Assembly (NCBI RefSeq): GCF_900130065.1
Contig: NZ_FQXV01000004.1
Coordinates: forward strand, 124,001 to 188,000
Length of the DNA stretch: 64,000 bases
Reading direction: 5' to 3'
Source: Sporobacter termitidis DSM 10068
Lineage (GTDB): Bacteria; Bacillota; Clostridia; Oscillospirales; Oscillospiraceae
The notes beneath the pieces were generated by a model. That model did no database searches. It was given only the letters and a program-made list of their open reading frames with translations, and was not told where the DNA came from. Position 1 is the stretch's first letter, and each line of letters opens with the position of its first letter. Of this stretch, positions 50,475-57,973 are shown one piece after another. Both the position numbers and the translations under genes were made by a program.

Positions 50475-51948
50475 CGTAAAGCCTCCGTTTCACGGAAATT
50501 TTTATTTGCAGCTGCGTGGATGTGGATTCCCGCCTGCGCGGGAATGACAAGACGGGTCGTCGTGTAGGGATCACATCGACCTGCCAGCCGTGGATAAACA
50601 TATGCGTAACCCGTAGGGGCCGCCGCCCTCGGCGGCCCGTTCCCCGGCATGCGCCGCATGCGAGACGCCGTGGCGGCATCCCCTGCGACGGCAAACGGCG
50701 AACGGTTGGTTTCCATAGGGGCGAACTGTGTTCGCCTGCTCTTGTTGGCGCGGCGGCGGTCCGGCATGAGGGCTGCCGGCGGGACGACCCGGCCGCTTGT
50801 GCGGTGCCGCGCCGACAAGGGTCCCTCCTTCAGTCGCCTGCGGGCGACAGCTCCCTCGTCTGAGGGAGCCAGGGGGAGGGGGAATCGCCCCTACAGGGGC
50901 TGATGCACAGCGGCGCGGCACAGGAGACAATCCTCAGTCGGCTCCGCCGACAGCTCTCCTTTGCCAAAGGAGCCTTACGGGACGGCGGGCGATTGATAAT
51001 CGCCCCTACGGGTTGTGTCCGTATATTGCGGGGACCGGACGTGCCGGCGGCCCTTGGGCTTCGTTCGTTTCCGGCGTCGTGCTGCGGGAAACGGAGGCGT
51101 TCCCAAGGTGCAAAACCATGCCATGCCTGTAGGGGCGATTATCAATCGCCCGTCCCGCCCGTCGAAGGAACACCACGATGGGCCGCCCTCGGCAGCTGCG
51201 CCAACAAGTGAGTCGCGCGCCCTACGGGGGGCGGGTGTGACCCCGGCGTGGCAGGGTGCTCACACGGTCGTCGTATCACGCAAAATGAGGCCGACCCATG
51301 TTATAATGAATCCGTGAAGCCCGGACAAAGAGGCCGCGGCAGAAAAAATAATTATAAATATAACACAAATTGAGATTTTCAAAAATGGATTATCCTGTAA
51401 CCGCAGCGGTTTGACCGCTTTGATAAACCGCAACGCTTCATACTTTTGTAACATATCCTCGGAAATATCGCGTCAATCCAGCCCCTTTTCAAAGCTTTAC
51501 AAGGCGTTTTTAATCAATATCAGCCCCAAAACATCCAATAGAACCCCTTTTTCATCCAATAGAAGCCTGTTTTCCCGTCGAATCCCTCGTAGGGGGCGAT
51601 GCCCACATCGCCCCGTCGGCCCTTACCCACAGGCCGCCCCAGCGCCAACAAGAGCAGGCGAACACAGTTCGCCCCTACGGCATATCCTCTTATTTTTCGT
51701 AGGGACGACCATTGCCCACCGTAAGGCTCCTTTGGCAAGGAGCTGTCGGCACAACCGACTGAGGATTGTCTCCTGTGCCGCGCCGCTGTGTATCAGCCTT
51801 GTAGGGGCGGTTCACAAACTGCCCGCGGCCTTGTGCCGCGCCGACAAGTTCCCTCCTTCAGTCGCCTGCGCCGACAGCTCCCTCGTCTGAGGGAGCCGGG
51901 GGGAGGACGGGGCGATTATGCCGTAAGGGCCCGGTTCCCGGAGACGTG
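50475..51948. repeat. 1.47-kb noncoding block of palindromic repeats inside the aromatic operon
   Basis: No gene is supported. Elements in order: dRS3-like palindrome (50526-50545); GTAGGGGCC...GGCGGCCC (50613-50639); GGGGCGAAC/GTTCGCC (50717-50736); GAGGGAGC/GGCGACAG elements (50820-50877 and 50932-50975); GGCGATTGATAATCGCCCC (50986-51006); GTAGGGGCGATTATCAATCGCCC (51129-51151); a lower-GC stretch 51300-51580; GGCGAACACAGTTCGCCCC (51658-51676); more GAGGGAGC-type units (51722-51776, 51850-51906) and GTAGGGGCGG...CTGCCC (51801-51823). Reading frames across it change with the repeats and have no family similarity. Confidence 0.75.
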
Positions 51949-52998
51949 TCACAGGCCCAGGGCGATAAAATGTTCCAGCGCGTCCACCGGGGTTTCCTGA
52001 AGGACGCATGTGCCGATTGACTTTGGTATAACAAGCGTGATCGTGCCGCCGCTGCGCTTTTTGTCGCTGAGCGCGGCCCGGGCCAGCTGGGCGGCGGTGA
52101 AATCCGTCTCGGCGGGGAGCCCGAGCTTGCGGATCATATCTATGATATCCCGGCAGGCCGCCTCGCCGCACAGGCCGGATTTAAAAGCGGCGCGGGCAAA
52201 GACGGCCATGCCGACGGCGACGGCCTTTCCGTGGGAAATCGAATAATCGCTGCAGGCTTCCACCGCGTGGGCGACGGTGTGGCCGAAATTCAGAAGCTTG
52301 CGGGGGCCGGTCTCCGTCTCGTCGGCTTCCACCACGTCGCGCTTGATGGCGACACACCGGGCGATGATCTCCGTGAGCTGCGGCATTATCGGCGCCTTGA
52401 GCAGCTCGAAAAGCTCCCCGTCGGCGATGACGCCGTATTTGACGACCTCGGCGGTACCGTCGGCAAAGACGTCCGGGCTGAGCGACGCCAGGGATGAGAC
52501 ATCACAGAGGACGAGGTCCGGCTGAAAGAACGTCCCGGCCAGATTTTTGCCGGAGGTCAGGTCGATGGCCGTTTTGCCGCCCACGGAGGAATCGACGGCG
52601 GCGAGCAGGGTGGTGGGCATCTGGATAAAGCGCATTCCGCGCATGTAGGTGGACGCCGCGAAGCCCGCCAGGTCGCCTGCCACCCCGCCGCCCAGCGCGA
52701 CGATCACGTCGTCCCGGGTAAAACGCTCGGCGGCCAGGAAATTCAAGAGCGCGATATAGTTTTCGGCATTCTTGGACGACTCGCCGTTTTTGATAACGAA
52801 CCGGACGACACGGAGGCCCGCGTCCAGCAGGGAAGCGGTAAGGCGATCCCCGTACAGCGGCGCGACGTTGTCGTCCGTCACGACGGCGGCGGCAGTTGAT
52901 TTCAGGAGCTTACGCGCATAGCCGCCCGCGCCGTCAAGGAGCCCGGGGCCGATCAGGATATCGTATTTTTTAGAGGCGTTGACCGTGATCGTTTTCAT
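51949..52998 (-). CDS. aroB: 3-dehydroquinate synthase
   Basis: Second step of the pathway, NAD- and zinc-dependent. The 349-residue protein has GGGVAGDLAGFAASTYMRG in pieces near residue 100, PTTLLAAVDSSVGGKTAID, and the metal ligands Glu in ETGPRK-side helix, His in NFGHTVAHAVE and His in ISHGKAVAVGM. It overlaps tyrA by 4 nt. Confidence 0.96.
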   Translation of the reverse strand: MKTITVNASKKYDILIGPGLLDGAGGYARKLLKSTAAAVVTDDNVAPLYGDRLTASLLDAGLRVVRFVIKNGESSKNAENYIALLNFLAAERFTRDDVIVALGGGVAGDLAGFAASTYMRGMRFIQMPTTLLAAVDSSVGGKTAIDLTSGKNLAGTFFQPDLVLCDVSSLASLSPDVFADGTAEVVKYGVIADGELFELLKAPIMPQLTEIIARCVAIKRDVVEADETETGPRKLLNFGHTVAHAVEACSDYSISHGKAVAVGMAVFARAAFKSGLCGEAACRDIIDMIRKLGLPAETDFTAAQLARAALSDKKRSGGTITLVIPKSIGTCVLQETPVDALEHFIALGL

Positions 52999-53831
52999 CG
53001 TCCGTCCAGCTCCTCCTTCAGGCGGCGCCCCTCGTCCAGAAGCGCGCGCAGCGCAGGACCGTCGCTTTTGTCAAGGGCGTCGCGGTATTTCGAGAGGGAG
53101 CCTATAAAGAAATCCAACTCCCGGATGAGCACGTCGCGGTTTTCCAGGAAAAGCTCCGACCACATGTCCGGGTTCAGCCAGGCGACCCGGGTGAGGTCCT
53201 TGTAGCTGCCGGCGGAATAGCCCTTGTGCTCCCGGGCCGCGGGGCTTTTGATAAACGCGTTGGAGACCACGTGCGCCATCTGGGAGGTGAAGGCGATCAT
53301 CTCATCGTGCTTTTCCCCGGTGGTGACGGTGAGATGGCCGAAGCCGGCCGGCGCCAGCGCCTTTTCGATGCGGTCAAACAACATGATATCGTCGTAGACG
53401 GGGGGCACCAGGATCATGGCGGCGCCCTTGAAAAGGGTCGGGCGGCTGTACTTGAAGCCGGAATTGTGGGTGCCCGCCATGGGGTGCCCGCCGACAAAGG
53501 TAAACCCGTGCGCCGCGGCAAGCTCAAAGCATGCCTGGCAGACGAAACGCTTGACGCCGCAGCAGTCGATCACCAGGGCGTCCCTGGGGATATAGGGCGC
53601 CAGGCTGCGCAGATACTCGACGGCGTCCTTCGGGTAAAGCGCGATGAGGAGGAGGCCGCATTGGGCGGCCGTCTCTGGGGTCAGCACGCCGTCAATGGCG
53701 CCGGCCACCTGCGCGAAGCCCAGCGTCGCCTCGTCGGCGTCGAAGCCGTAGACCGTGTGGTCCCCGGCGCTTTTATAGGCCTTGGCCAGAGACCCGCCGA
53801 TGAGGCCGAGGCCGGCGATCCCGACGATCAT
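52995..53831 (-). CDS. tyrA: Prephenate dehydrogenase TyrA
   Basis: NAD-dependent conversion of prephenate to 4-hydroxyphenylpyruvate for tyrosine. The 278-residue protein has the Rossmann motif IAGLGLIGGSLAKAYK at residue 4, the DxD-like GFDADE, and GGHPMAGTHNSGF with the catalytic His. It has no chorismate mutase or ACT domain, so control probably acts at transcription or at AroF. It overlaps aroF and aroB by 4 nt each. Confidence 0.95.
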   Translation of the reverse strand: MIVGIAGLGLIGGSLAKAYKSAGDHTVYGFDADEATLGFAQVAGAIDGVLTPETAAQCGLLLIALYPKDAVEYLRSLAPYIPRDALVIDCCGVKRFVCQACFELAAAHGFTFVGGHPMAGTHNSGFKYSRPTLFKGAAMILVPPVYDDIMLFDRIEKALAPAGFGHLTVTTGEKHDEMIAFTSQMAHVVSNAFIKSPAAREHKGYSAGSYKDLTRVAWLNPDMWSELFLENRDVLIRELDFFIGSLSKYRDALDKSDGPALRALLDEGRRLKEELDGR

Positions 53832-54835
53832 TCCGCGATCACCTCTCGGATCTGGCGCACCTTTTCGGCGACCTCGCTGAACTGGGCCGGCGTCAGCGAC
53901 TGGGCGCCGTCACAGAGGGCATTGGCCGGGTCGTTGTGCACCTCGATCATGATGCCGTCGGCGCCCGCGGCGGCGGCGGCCAGGGCCATGGGCTTCACAA
54001 GCCTTGCCATGCCGGTGGCGTGGCTGGGGTCGATGACGATGGGCAGGTGGGTGAGCTCCCGGAGCATCGGCACGGCGGAGAGGTCCAGCGTATTGCGGGT
54101 GTACGTTTCAAAGGTCCGGATGCCGCGCTCGCAGAGGATGACGTTGTTGTTGCCGCCGGCCATGATATACTCGGCGCTCATGAGAAGCTCCTTGAGCGTG
54201 TTGGCGAGGCCGCGCTTTAACAGGATGGGCTTGTTTGTCCGGCCCAGCTCCTTGAGCAGCTCGAAGTTCTGCATGTTGCGCGCGCCCACCTGGATGATGT
54301 CCACCTCCTCGAACATGGGGAGATGGTTCTGGTTCATGATCTCGGTGATGATCGGCATGCCGGTTTTTTTCTTGGCCTCCAGCAGCAGCTCGATGCCCTC
54401 CGCGCGCAGTCCCTGGAAGTCGTAGGGCGAGGTGCGCGGCTTGAACGCGCCGCCCCGGAGGATCGTGGCCCCCGAAGCCTTGACGCTCTCGGCGATGCCG
54501 AGAATCTGCTCCGCCGACTCCACCGAGCACGGCCCGGCGATCAGCTGGAAGTGGCCGCCGCCGAGCTTGATCCCGCCGCCGATATCCACGGCGGAGTCGT
54601 CCGGGTGGAACTTGCGGTTGGCGCTCTTGAACGGCTCCGTGATGCGCTTGACGGACTCTATCATCTCGAGGCCTTCCAGAAGCTCGACGTCGATCTTGCT
54701 CGTGTCGCCGATGAGACCGAGGATCGTGCGGTACTGGCCCACCGAGAGGTGAACGTCAAGGCCTCTGCCCTTGAACCAATTGATAAGGTTGTCGATCTGC
54801 TGCTGGGTGGTGCCGGGTTTCAATACTGCGATCAT
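53828..54835 (-). CDS. aroF: 3-deoxy-7-phosphoheptulonate (DAHP) synthase, type I-beta
   Basis: Condenses PEP and erythrose-4-phosphate, the entry step. The 335-residue protein has an N-terminal ferredoxin-like regulatory domain (residues 1-70, MIAVLKPGTTQQQIDNLINW) as in the Thermotoga enzyme, where Tyr and Phe bind, then the barrel with AGPCSVESAEQIL, GGAFKPRTSPYDFQG, LLKRG and the metal site PIVIDPSHATG. First structural gene of the operon, behind the attenuator. GAGGAGG precedes the ATG. Confidence 0.96.
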   Translation of the reverse strand: MIAVLKPGTTQQQIDNLINWFKGRGLDVHLSVGQYRTILGLIGDTSKIDVELLEGLEMIESVKRITEPFKSANRKFHPDDSAVDIGGGIKLGGGHFQLIAGPCSVESAEQILGIAESVKASGATILRGGAFKPRTSPYDFQGLRAEGIELLLEAKKKTGMPIITEIMNQNHLPMFEEVDIIQVGARNMQNFELLKELGRTNKPILLKRGLANTLKELLMSAEYIMAGGNNNVILCERGIRTFETYTRNTLDLSAVPMLRELTHLPIVIDPSHATGMARLVKPMALAAAAAGADGIMIEVHNDPANALCDGAQSLTPAQFSEVAEKVRQIREVIAE

Positions 54836-54904
54836 TTTATTTCCTCCTCAAATCTGTTGCCGGCGCAGGCTGTTTTCTGCTGAAAATATTGTAAACAAAT
54901 ACAA

Positions 54905-54940
54905 AAGGGGCTGTGCAGCGATTAATCTGCACAGCCCCTT
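54905..54940 (-). terminator. Attenuator terminator upstream of aroF
   Basis: On the minus strand AAGGGGCTGTGCAG (54940-54927), loop ATTAATCG, CTGCACAGCCCCTT (54918-54905), then TTGTATTTGTTT. A perfect 14-bp stem, placed 31 nt after the leader peptide stop and about 70 nt before aroF, so it would end most transcripts unless disrupted. Confidence 0.9.
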
Positions 54941-55001
54941 GCAATCGTTTGTTACCTTGTGTTGTAACCCACTATATTGCACTTTTTGCAGCATCAATCG
55001 C
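54918..55001 (-). promoter_or_regulatory. Candidate antiterminator pairing in the aroF leader
   Basis: Leader nucleotides GCGATTGATGCTGCA (55001-54987, codons AIDAA) can pair with TGCAGATTAATCGC (54931-54918), giving 14 base pairs (one G-T) with a single bulged G. This takes the inner part of the terminator's 5' arm, its loop and the first base of its 3' arm, so it excludes the terminator. A ribosome stalled on the aromatic run would leave the segment free; one that reaches the stop would cover it. Confidence 0.7.
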
Positions 55002-55067
55002 TCTTACTTCATCCCAATAAAAGTAAAAGTAAAAGTAATATGAAGCTGTAAAAAGGACGTTTCTCAT
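54972..55067 (-). CDS. Aromatic leader peptide of the aro operon
   Basis: A 31-codon frame from ATG 55067 to TAG, with GGGGGAA upstream. The peptide starts MRNVLFTA, then SYYFYFYFYW, then DEVRAIDAAKSAI. Nine aromatic residues in a row (five Tyr, three Phe, one Trp) plus an earlier Phe. The codons are TAT/TAC, TTT and TGG. Such a run has no structural role for a cytoplasmic peptide and matches leader peptides of ribosome-mediated attenuation, as in the trp and pheA leaders of enterobacteria. It lies between a promoter and a terminator just before aroF. Confidence 0.88.
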   Translation of the reverse strand: MRNVLFTASYYFYFYFYWDEVRAIDAAKSAI

Positions 55068-55108
55068 TATTTCCCCCGCAAAAGTACGGAAATTTGATAT
55101 TTGTTATA

Positions 55109-55137
55109 CTTTAACACATTGCATTGTATGTGTCAAC
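55109..55137 (-). promoter_or_regulatory. Promoter of the aromatic operon with inverted repeat
   Basis: Minus strand TTGACA (55137-55132), 17-bp spacer, TAAAGT (55114-55109) with a TG extension. An inverted repeat ACACAT-N8-ATGTGT (55115-55134) spans the spacer and part of the -35 box and could be an operator. It is about 40 bp upstream of the leader peptide start. Confidence 0.75.
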
Positions 55138-55163
55138 ATAAATATCGGTGAAACAGTTTTGTA

Positions 55164-55192
55164 TTGACAAGCGCGGAATAAAGAAGTAAAAT
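55164..55192 (+). promoter_or_regulatory. Promoter of the fab operon
   Basis: TTGACA (55164-55169), 17-bp spacer, TAAAAT (55187-55192). A second TATAAT at 55199-55204 lacks a good -35. It is divergent from the aromatic operon promoter, with 26 bp between the two -35 boxes. Confidence 0.85.
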
Positions 55193-55201
55193 CCCTGATA
55201 T

Positions 55202-55222
55202 AATTAGTTAGACTAACTAATT
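55202..55222 (+). promoter_or_regulatory. 21-bp palindromic operator, likely FabT site
   Basis: A perfect palindrome with core ATTAGTTAGACTAACTAAT (55203-55221), one further A/T pair on each side. It starts about 3 nt after the expected transcription start, where a repressor would block. The first gene of the operon is a MarR-type FabT regulator, which in streptococci and relatives binds palindromes at fab promoters, so autoregulation is likely. Confidence 0.75.
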
Positions 55223-55281
55223 TAATGATAAACGGATGAGTTGCCGGGCGGTGCGCTGACGTATTGATGGGGATGAGATGA

Positions 55282-55740
55282 ATGCAGGGGTTTCAGAAGA
55301 TTCTGAATAATATGCTAATGGAAGTATACCACAATATTCTCCGCGTGGAAGAGGAATTTTTGCAGAACAACGACCGCGTCAACCTGACGATCCGCGAGAT
55401 GCACCTGATCGAGTGCGTCGGGATGGATAAGGAAAACGGAAAAACGGTCAGCGAGATCGCCGAGTATCTCAAGGTGGCTAAGCCCTCTGTCACGGTCGCC
55501 GTGAATAAGCTCGAGAAAAAAGGCTACCTCTGTAAAAACAGCTGTCATACGGACGGCCGGGTCGTGCGCGTGACGCTCACGCGGGAGGGCCGGAAGATTT
55601 ACTTATATCATAATCGTTACCACCTGAGCATGATCCATGAAATTGAAGACGAATTTGGCGACGAGGAACAGGCGTACCTGATCCGCGTTATTGGCAAGCT
55701 GAATAAATTTTTTGAAAAGAGCGTTGGAGCAGCGACATGA
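55282..55740 (+). CDS. fabT: FabT-like MarR family regulator of fatty acid synthesis
   Basis: 152-residue winged-helix repressor. wHTH spans about residues 35-105: LTIREMHLIECVG, then IAEYLKVAKPSVTVAVNKLEKKGYL and wing HTDGRVVRVTLTREGRKI. C-terminal helices dimerise. By analogy with streptococcal FabT it would bind DNA with acyl-ACP as corepressor. It overlaps fabH by 4 nt (ATGA) and heads the operon, behind the palindromic operator. Confidence 0.9.
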   Translation: MQGFQKILNNMLMEVYHNILRVEEEFLQNNDRVNLTIREMHLIECVGMDKENGKTVSEIAEYLKVAKPSVTVAVNKLEKKGYLCKNSCHTDGRVVRVTLTREGRKIYLYHNRYHLSMIHEIEDEFGDEEQAYLIRVIGKLNKFFEKSVGAAT

Positions 55741-56693
55741 GTTTTAAAATTCTTGGTACCGGTCATTGCGTGCCGTCGCGCGTTGTGACGAATGACGAAA
55801 TGTCCACGATCGTGGAAACCTCGGACGAATGGATCGCGCCGCGCGTCGGCGTCAGGGAGCGCCGCGTCTGCACGACGGAGACGGCGTCGGACCTGGCGTT
55901 TGAAGCGGCACAGCAGGCGCTCGCGATGAGCGGAACAAAGCCGGAAGAGCTGGACATGATCCTCTGCGCTACCCTCAGCGCCGACGAGGCGTCGCCGTCC
56001 ATGGCGTGCATGATGCAGAACAGGCTGGGCGCCAGTTGCCCGGCGCTGGACGTCAACGCCGCCTGCAGCGGTTTTATTTACGCCCTCGATACAGCCGCGG
56101 GATTTTTTGCCCGGAAAAAGGTGAAAAAAATGCTGGTGATCGGCGGGGAAAGACTGAGCCGCCTGATCGACTGGACCGACAGGAACACCTGCGTCATCTT
56201 TGCCGACGGCGCCGGCGCGGTGGTTCTGGGCGAGGGGGACGATTACCTGTCGTCCAAGCTGTACGCCAAGGGCTGCGAGACGATCGTCATCCCGCAGTAT
56301 GCGGGCGATTCTCCCTTCAATCAGCTGGAGGCCAGAAAGCCCTTTATCCGTATGAACGGCCAGGAGACGTTCAAATTCGCCGTCAACGCCATGGCCGGAG
56401 ATATTATCGACGTCATTAACGCCGCGGGGCTGAAGCAGTCCGACATCGCCTGGGTCGTGCCGCATCAGGCCAACGCCCGCATTATCGACGCGGCCAGCCG
56501 GAAGCTTGATATCCCGGCGGATAGGTTCGGCAAGAATATCGAGAAGTACGGCAACACGTCGGCCGCCAGCGTCCCGATACTTCTGGACGAGCTCAACAGG
56601 GCCGGCAAATTCAAAAAGGGCGATTACCTGGCACTGGCGAGCTTCGGCGGCGGGCTGACAAGCGCGGCCTGCATCATCCGCTGGGGTATCTGA
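55737..56693 (+). CDS. fabH: 3-oxoacyl-ACP synthase III
   Basis: Starts each fatty acid chain by condensing acyl-CoA with malonyl-ACP. The 318-residue thiolase-fold protein has the catalytic triad Cys (NAACSGFIYAL), His (WVVPHQANARI) and Asn (YGNTSAASVP), and starts MSFKILGTGHCVPSRVV. All residues are intact. Confidence 0.97.
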   Translation: MSFKILGTGHCVPSRVVTNDEMSTIVETSDEWIAPRVGVRERRVCTTETASDLAFEAAQQALAMSGTKPEELDMILCATLSADEASPSMACMMQNRLGASCPALDVNAACSGFIYALDTAAGFFARKKVKKMLVIGGERLSRLIDWTDRNTCVIFADGAGAVVLGEGDDYLSSKLYAKGCETIVIPQYAGDSPFNQLEARKPFIRMNGQETFKFAVNAMAGDIIDVINAAGLKQSDIAWVVPHQANARIIDAASRKLDIPADRFGKNIEKYGNTSAASVPILLDELNRAGKFKKGDYLALASFGGGLTSAACIIRWGI

Positions 56694-56786
56694 GGCCGCA
56701 CACGTTCATCCATACATTATATTTACATCAGTGATCATCTCCGGAATTCCAAGCCGGAGTGACAATAAAACGGGAGGAATATTACC

Positions 56787-57008
56787 ATGTCAGTATTTGA
56801 AAGAATCGTTAACCTTATTAAGGAAAACATCAACGACACAGAATCCATCACCGAGGATACCACGTTTGAGTCCCTGGGGATCGACTCTCTCGACACCGTT
56901 GAAATGGTCATGCAGCTCGAAGAGGAGCTCGGCATCGAGATCGAACTTGAGGAGAAGATGGCAACCGTCGGGGAGCTGGCCAAATATGTCGAGTCCAAGC
57001 TGGGCTGA
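56787..57008 (+). CDS. acpP: Acyl carrier protein
   Basis: 73-residue acidic carrier. The phosphopantetheine Ser lies in the DSL motif of LGIDSLDTVEMVMQLEEEL. GGGAGG precedes the ATG. The 93-bp gap after fabH includes a CTCCGG...CCGGAG hairpin (56741-56760) and no gene. Confidence 0.97.
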   Translation: MSVFERIVNLIKENINDTESITEDTTFESLGIDSLDTVEMVMQLEEELGIEIELEEKMATVGELAKYVESKLG

Positions 57009-57028
57009 GCGTTCGGAAGGATAATGTT

Positions 57029-57973
57029 ATGATCAAAACGCCGGTATGCGATCTCCTGGGGATCGACTATCCGATATTTCAGGGCGGAATGGCCTGGATT
57101 GCCGACGGCAGGCTGGCTGCCGCCGTATCAAACGGCGGCGGGCTCGGGATCATTTCCGCCATGAATGCCGGCGCCGACTATCTCCGGCAGGAGATCAGGG
57201 CCGCCCGGGAGGCGACCGACAAGCCCTTCGGCGTCAATATCATGCTGATGAGCCCCCATGTGGAGGAAGTCAGCAGAGTCGCCGCCGAGGAAAGGGTCGC
57301 CGTCGTCACCACGGGCGCCGGGAATCCGGCGAAATATATCCCCATGTGGAAGGCTGCCGGCATCAAGGTCATCCCCGTCGTGGCCTCGGTGGCCCTGGCA
57401 AAGCTGCTGACGCGGGCGGGGGCCGACGCCCTCATCGCGGAAGGCGGCGAGAGCGGCGGCCACGTGGGGGAGACGACGACGCTCGTCCTCGTCCCGCAGG
57501 TTTGCAACGCAACCTCGCTCCCCGTGATCGCGGCGGGGGGCATCGGCGACGGGCGCGGCGCGGCCGCCTGCTTCATGCTGGGGGCCCAGGGCGTTCAGCT
57601 CGGTACGCGTTTTCTCGTCGCCGACGAGTGCTCGGTTCACGAAAACTATAAGGAAAAGATTTTAAGCGCCAATGATATCGCCACCATCACGACAGGCAAA
57701 CGCCTGGGTCATCCTGTCCGCAGCCTGAAGACGCCTTATGCACGCGCATATTTCAAAGCGGAATATTCGTCCATCTCCGACGAGGAGCTGGAGGCCCTGG
57801 GCGCGGGCGCGCTGCGCCGGGCCGCCGTGGAGGGCGATTTGAACAACGGCTGCTTCCTGGCAGGCCAGATCGCCGGCATGGTGAACCGGCGCCAGCCGGC
57901 CGCCGAGATCATCCGCGAGATATTCGCGGAAACGGAAGAAGTTTTGAGTGGAGCGAACAAATGGGTAAAATAG
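57029..57973 (+). CDS. fabK: Enoyl-ACP reductase II (FabK)
   Basis: FMN enzyme that performs the last reduction of each elongation cycle, replacing FabI. The 314-residue 2-nitropropane-dioxygenase-like protein has FQGGMAWIADGRLAAAVSNGGG in pieces at residue 14, GVNIMLMSP, the GESGGHVGETTTL catalytic His region, and the FMN phosphate site AAGGIGDGRG. FabK rather than FabI suggests intrinsic tolerance to triclosan-type inhibitors (from the family). It overlaps fabD by 13 nt. Confidence 0.96.
   Translation: MIKTPVCDLLGIDYPIFQGGMAWIADGRLAAAVSNGGGLGIISAMNAGADYLRQEIRAAREATDKPFGVNIMLMSPHVEEVSRVAAEERVAVVTTGAGNPAKYIPMWKAAGIKVIPVVASVALAKLLTRAGADALIAEGGESGGHVGETTTLVLVPQVCNATSLPVIAAGGIGDGRGAAACFMLGAQGVQLGTRFLVADECSVHENYKEKILSANDIATITTGKRLGHPVRSLKTPYARAYFKAEYSSISDEELEALGAGALRRAAVEGDLNNGCFLAGQIAGMVNRRQPAAEIIREIFAETEEVLSGANKWVK

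Noticed and set aside
51260-51454. 64-codon minus-strand frame with one hydrophobic segment in the repeat block
   Set aside because: Its Shine-Dalgarno spacing is poor, it ends in repeat DNA, and it has no recognisable similarity; possibly part of a lost gene but not supportable.
54836-55140. T-box riboswitch upstream of aroF
   Set aside because: No T-box sequence or Stem I elements seen; the leader instead encodes an aromatic-rich peptide followed by a terminator.
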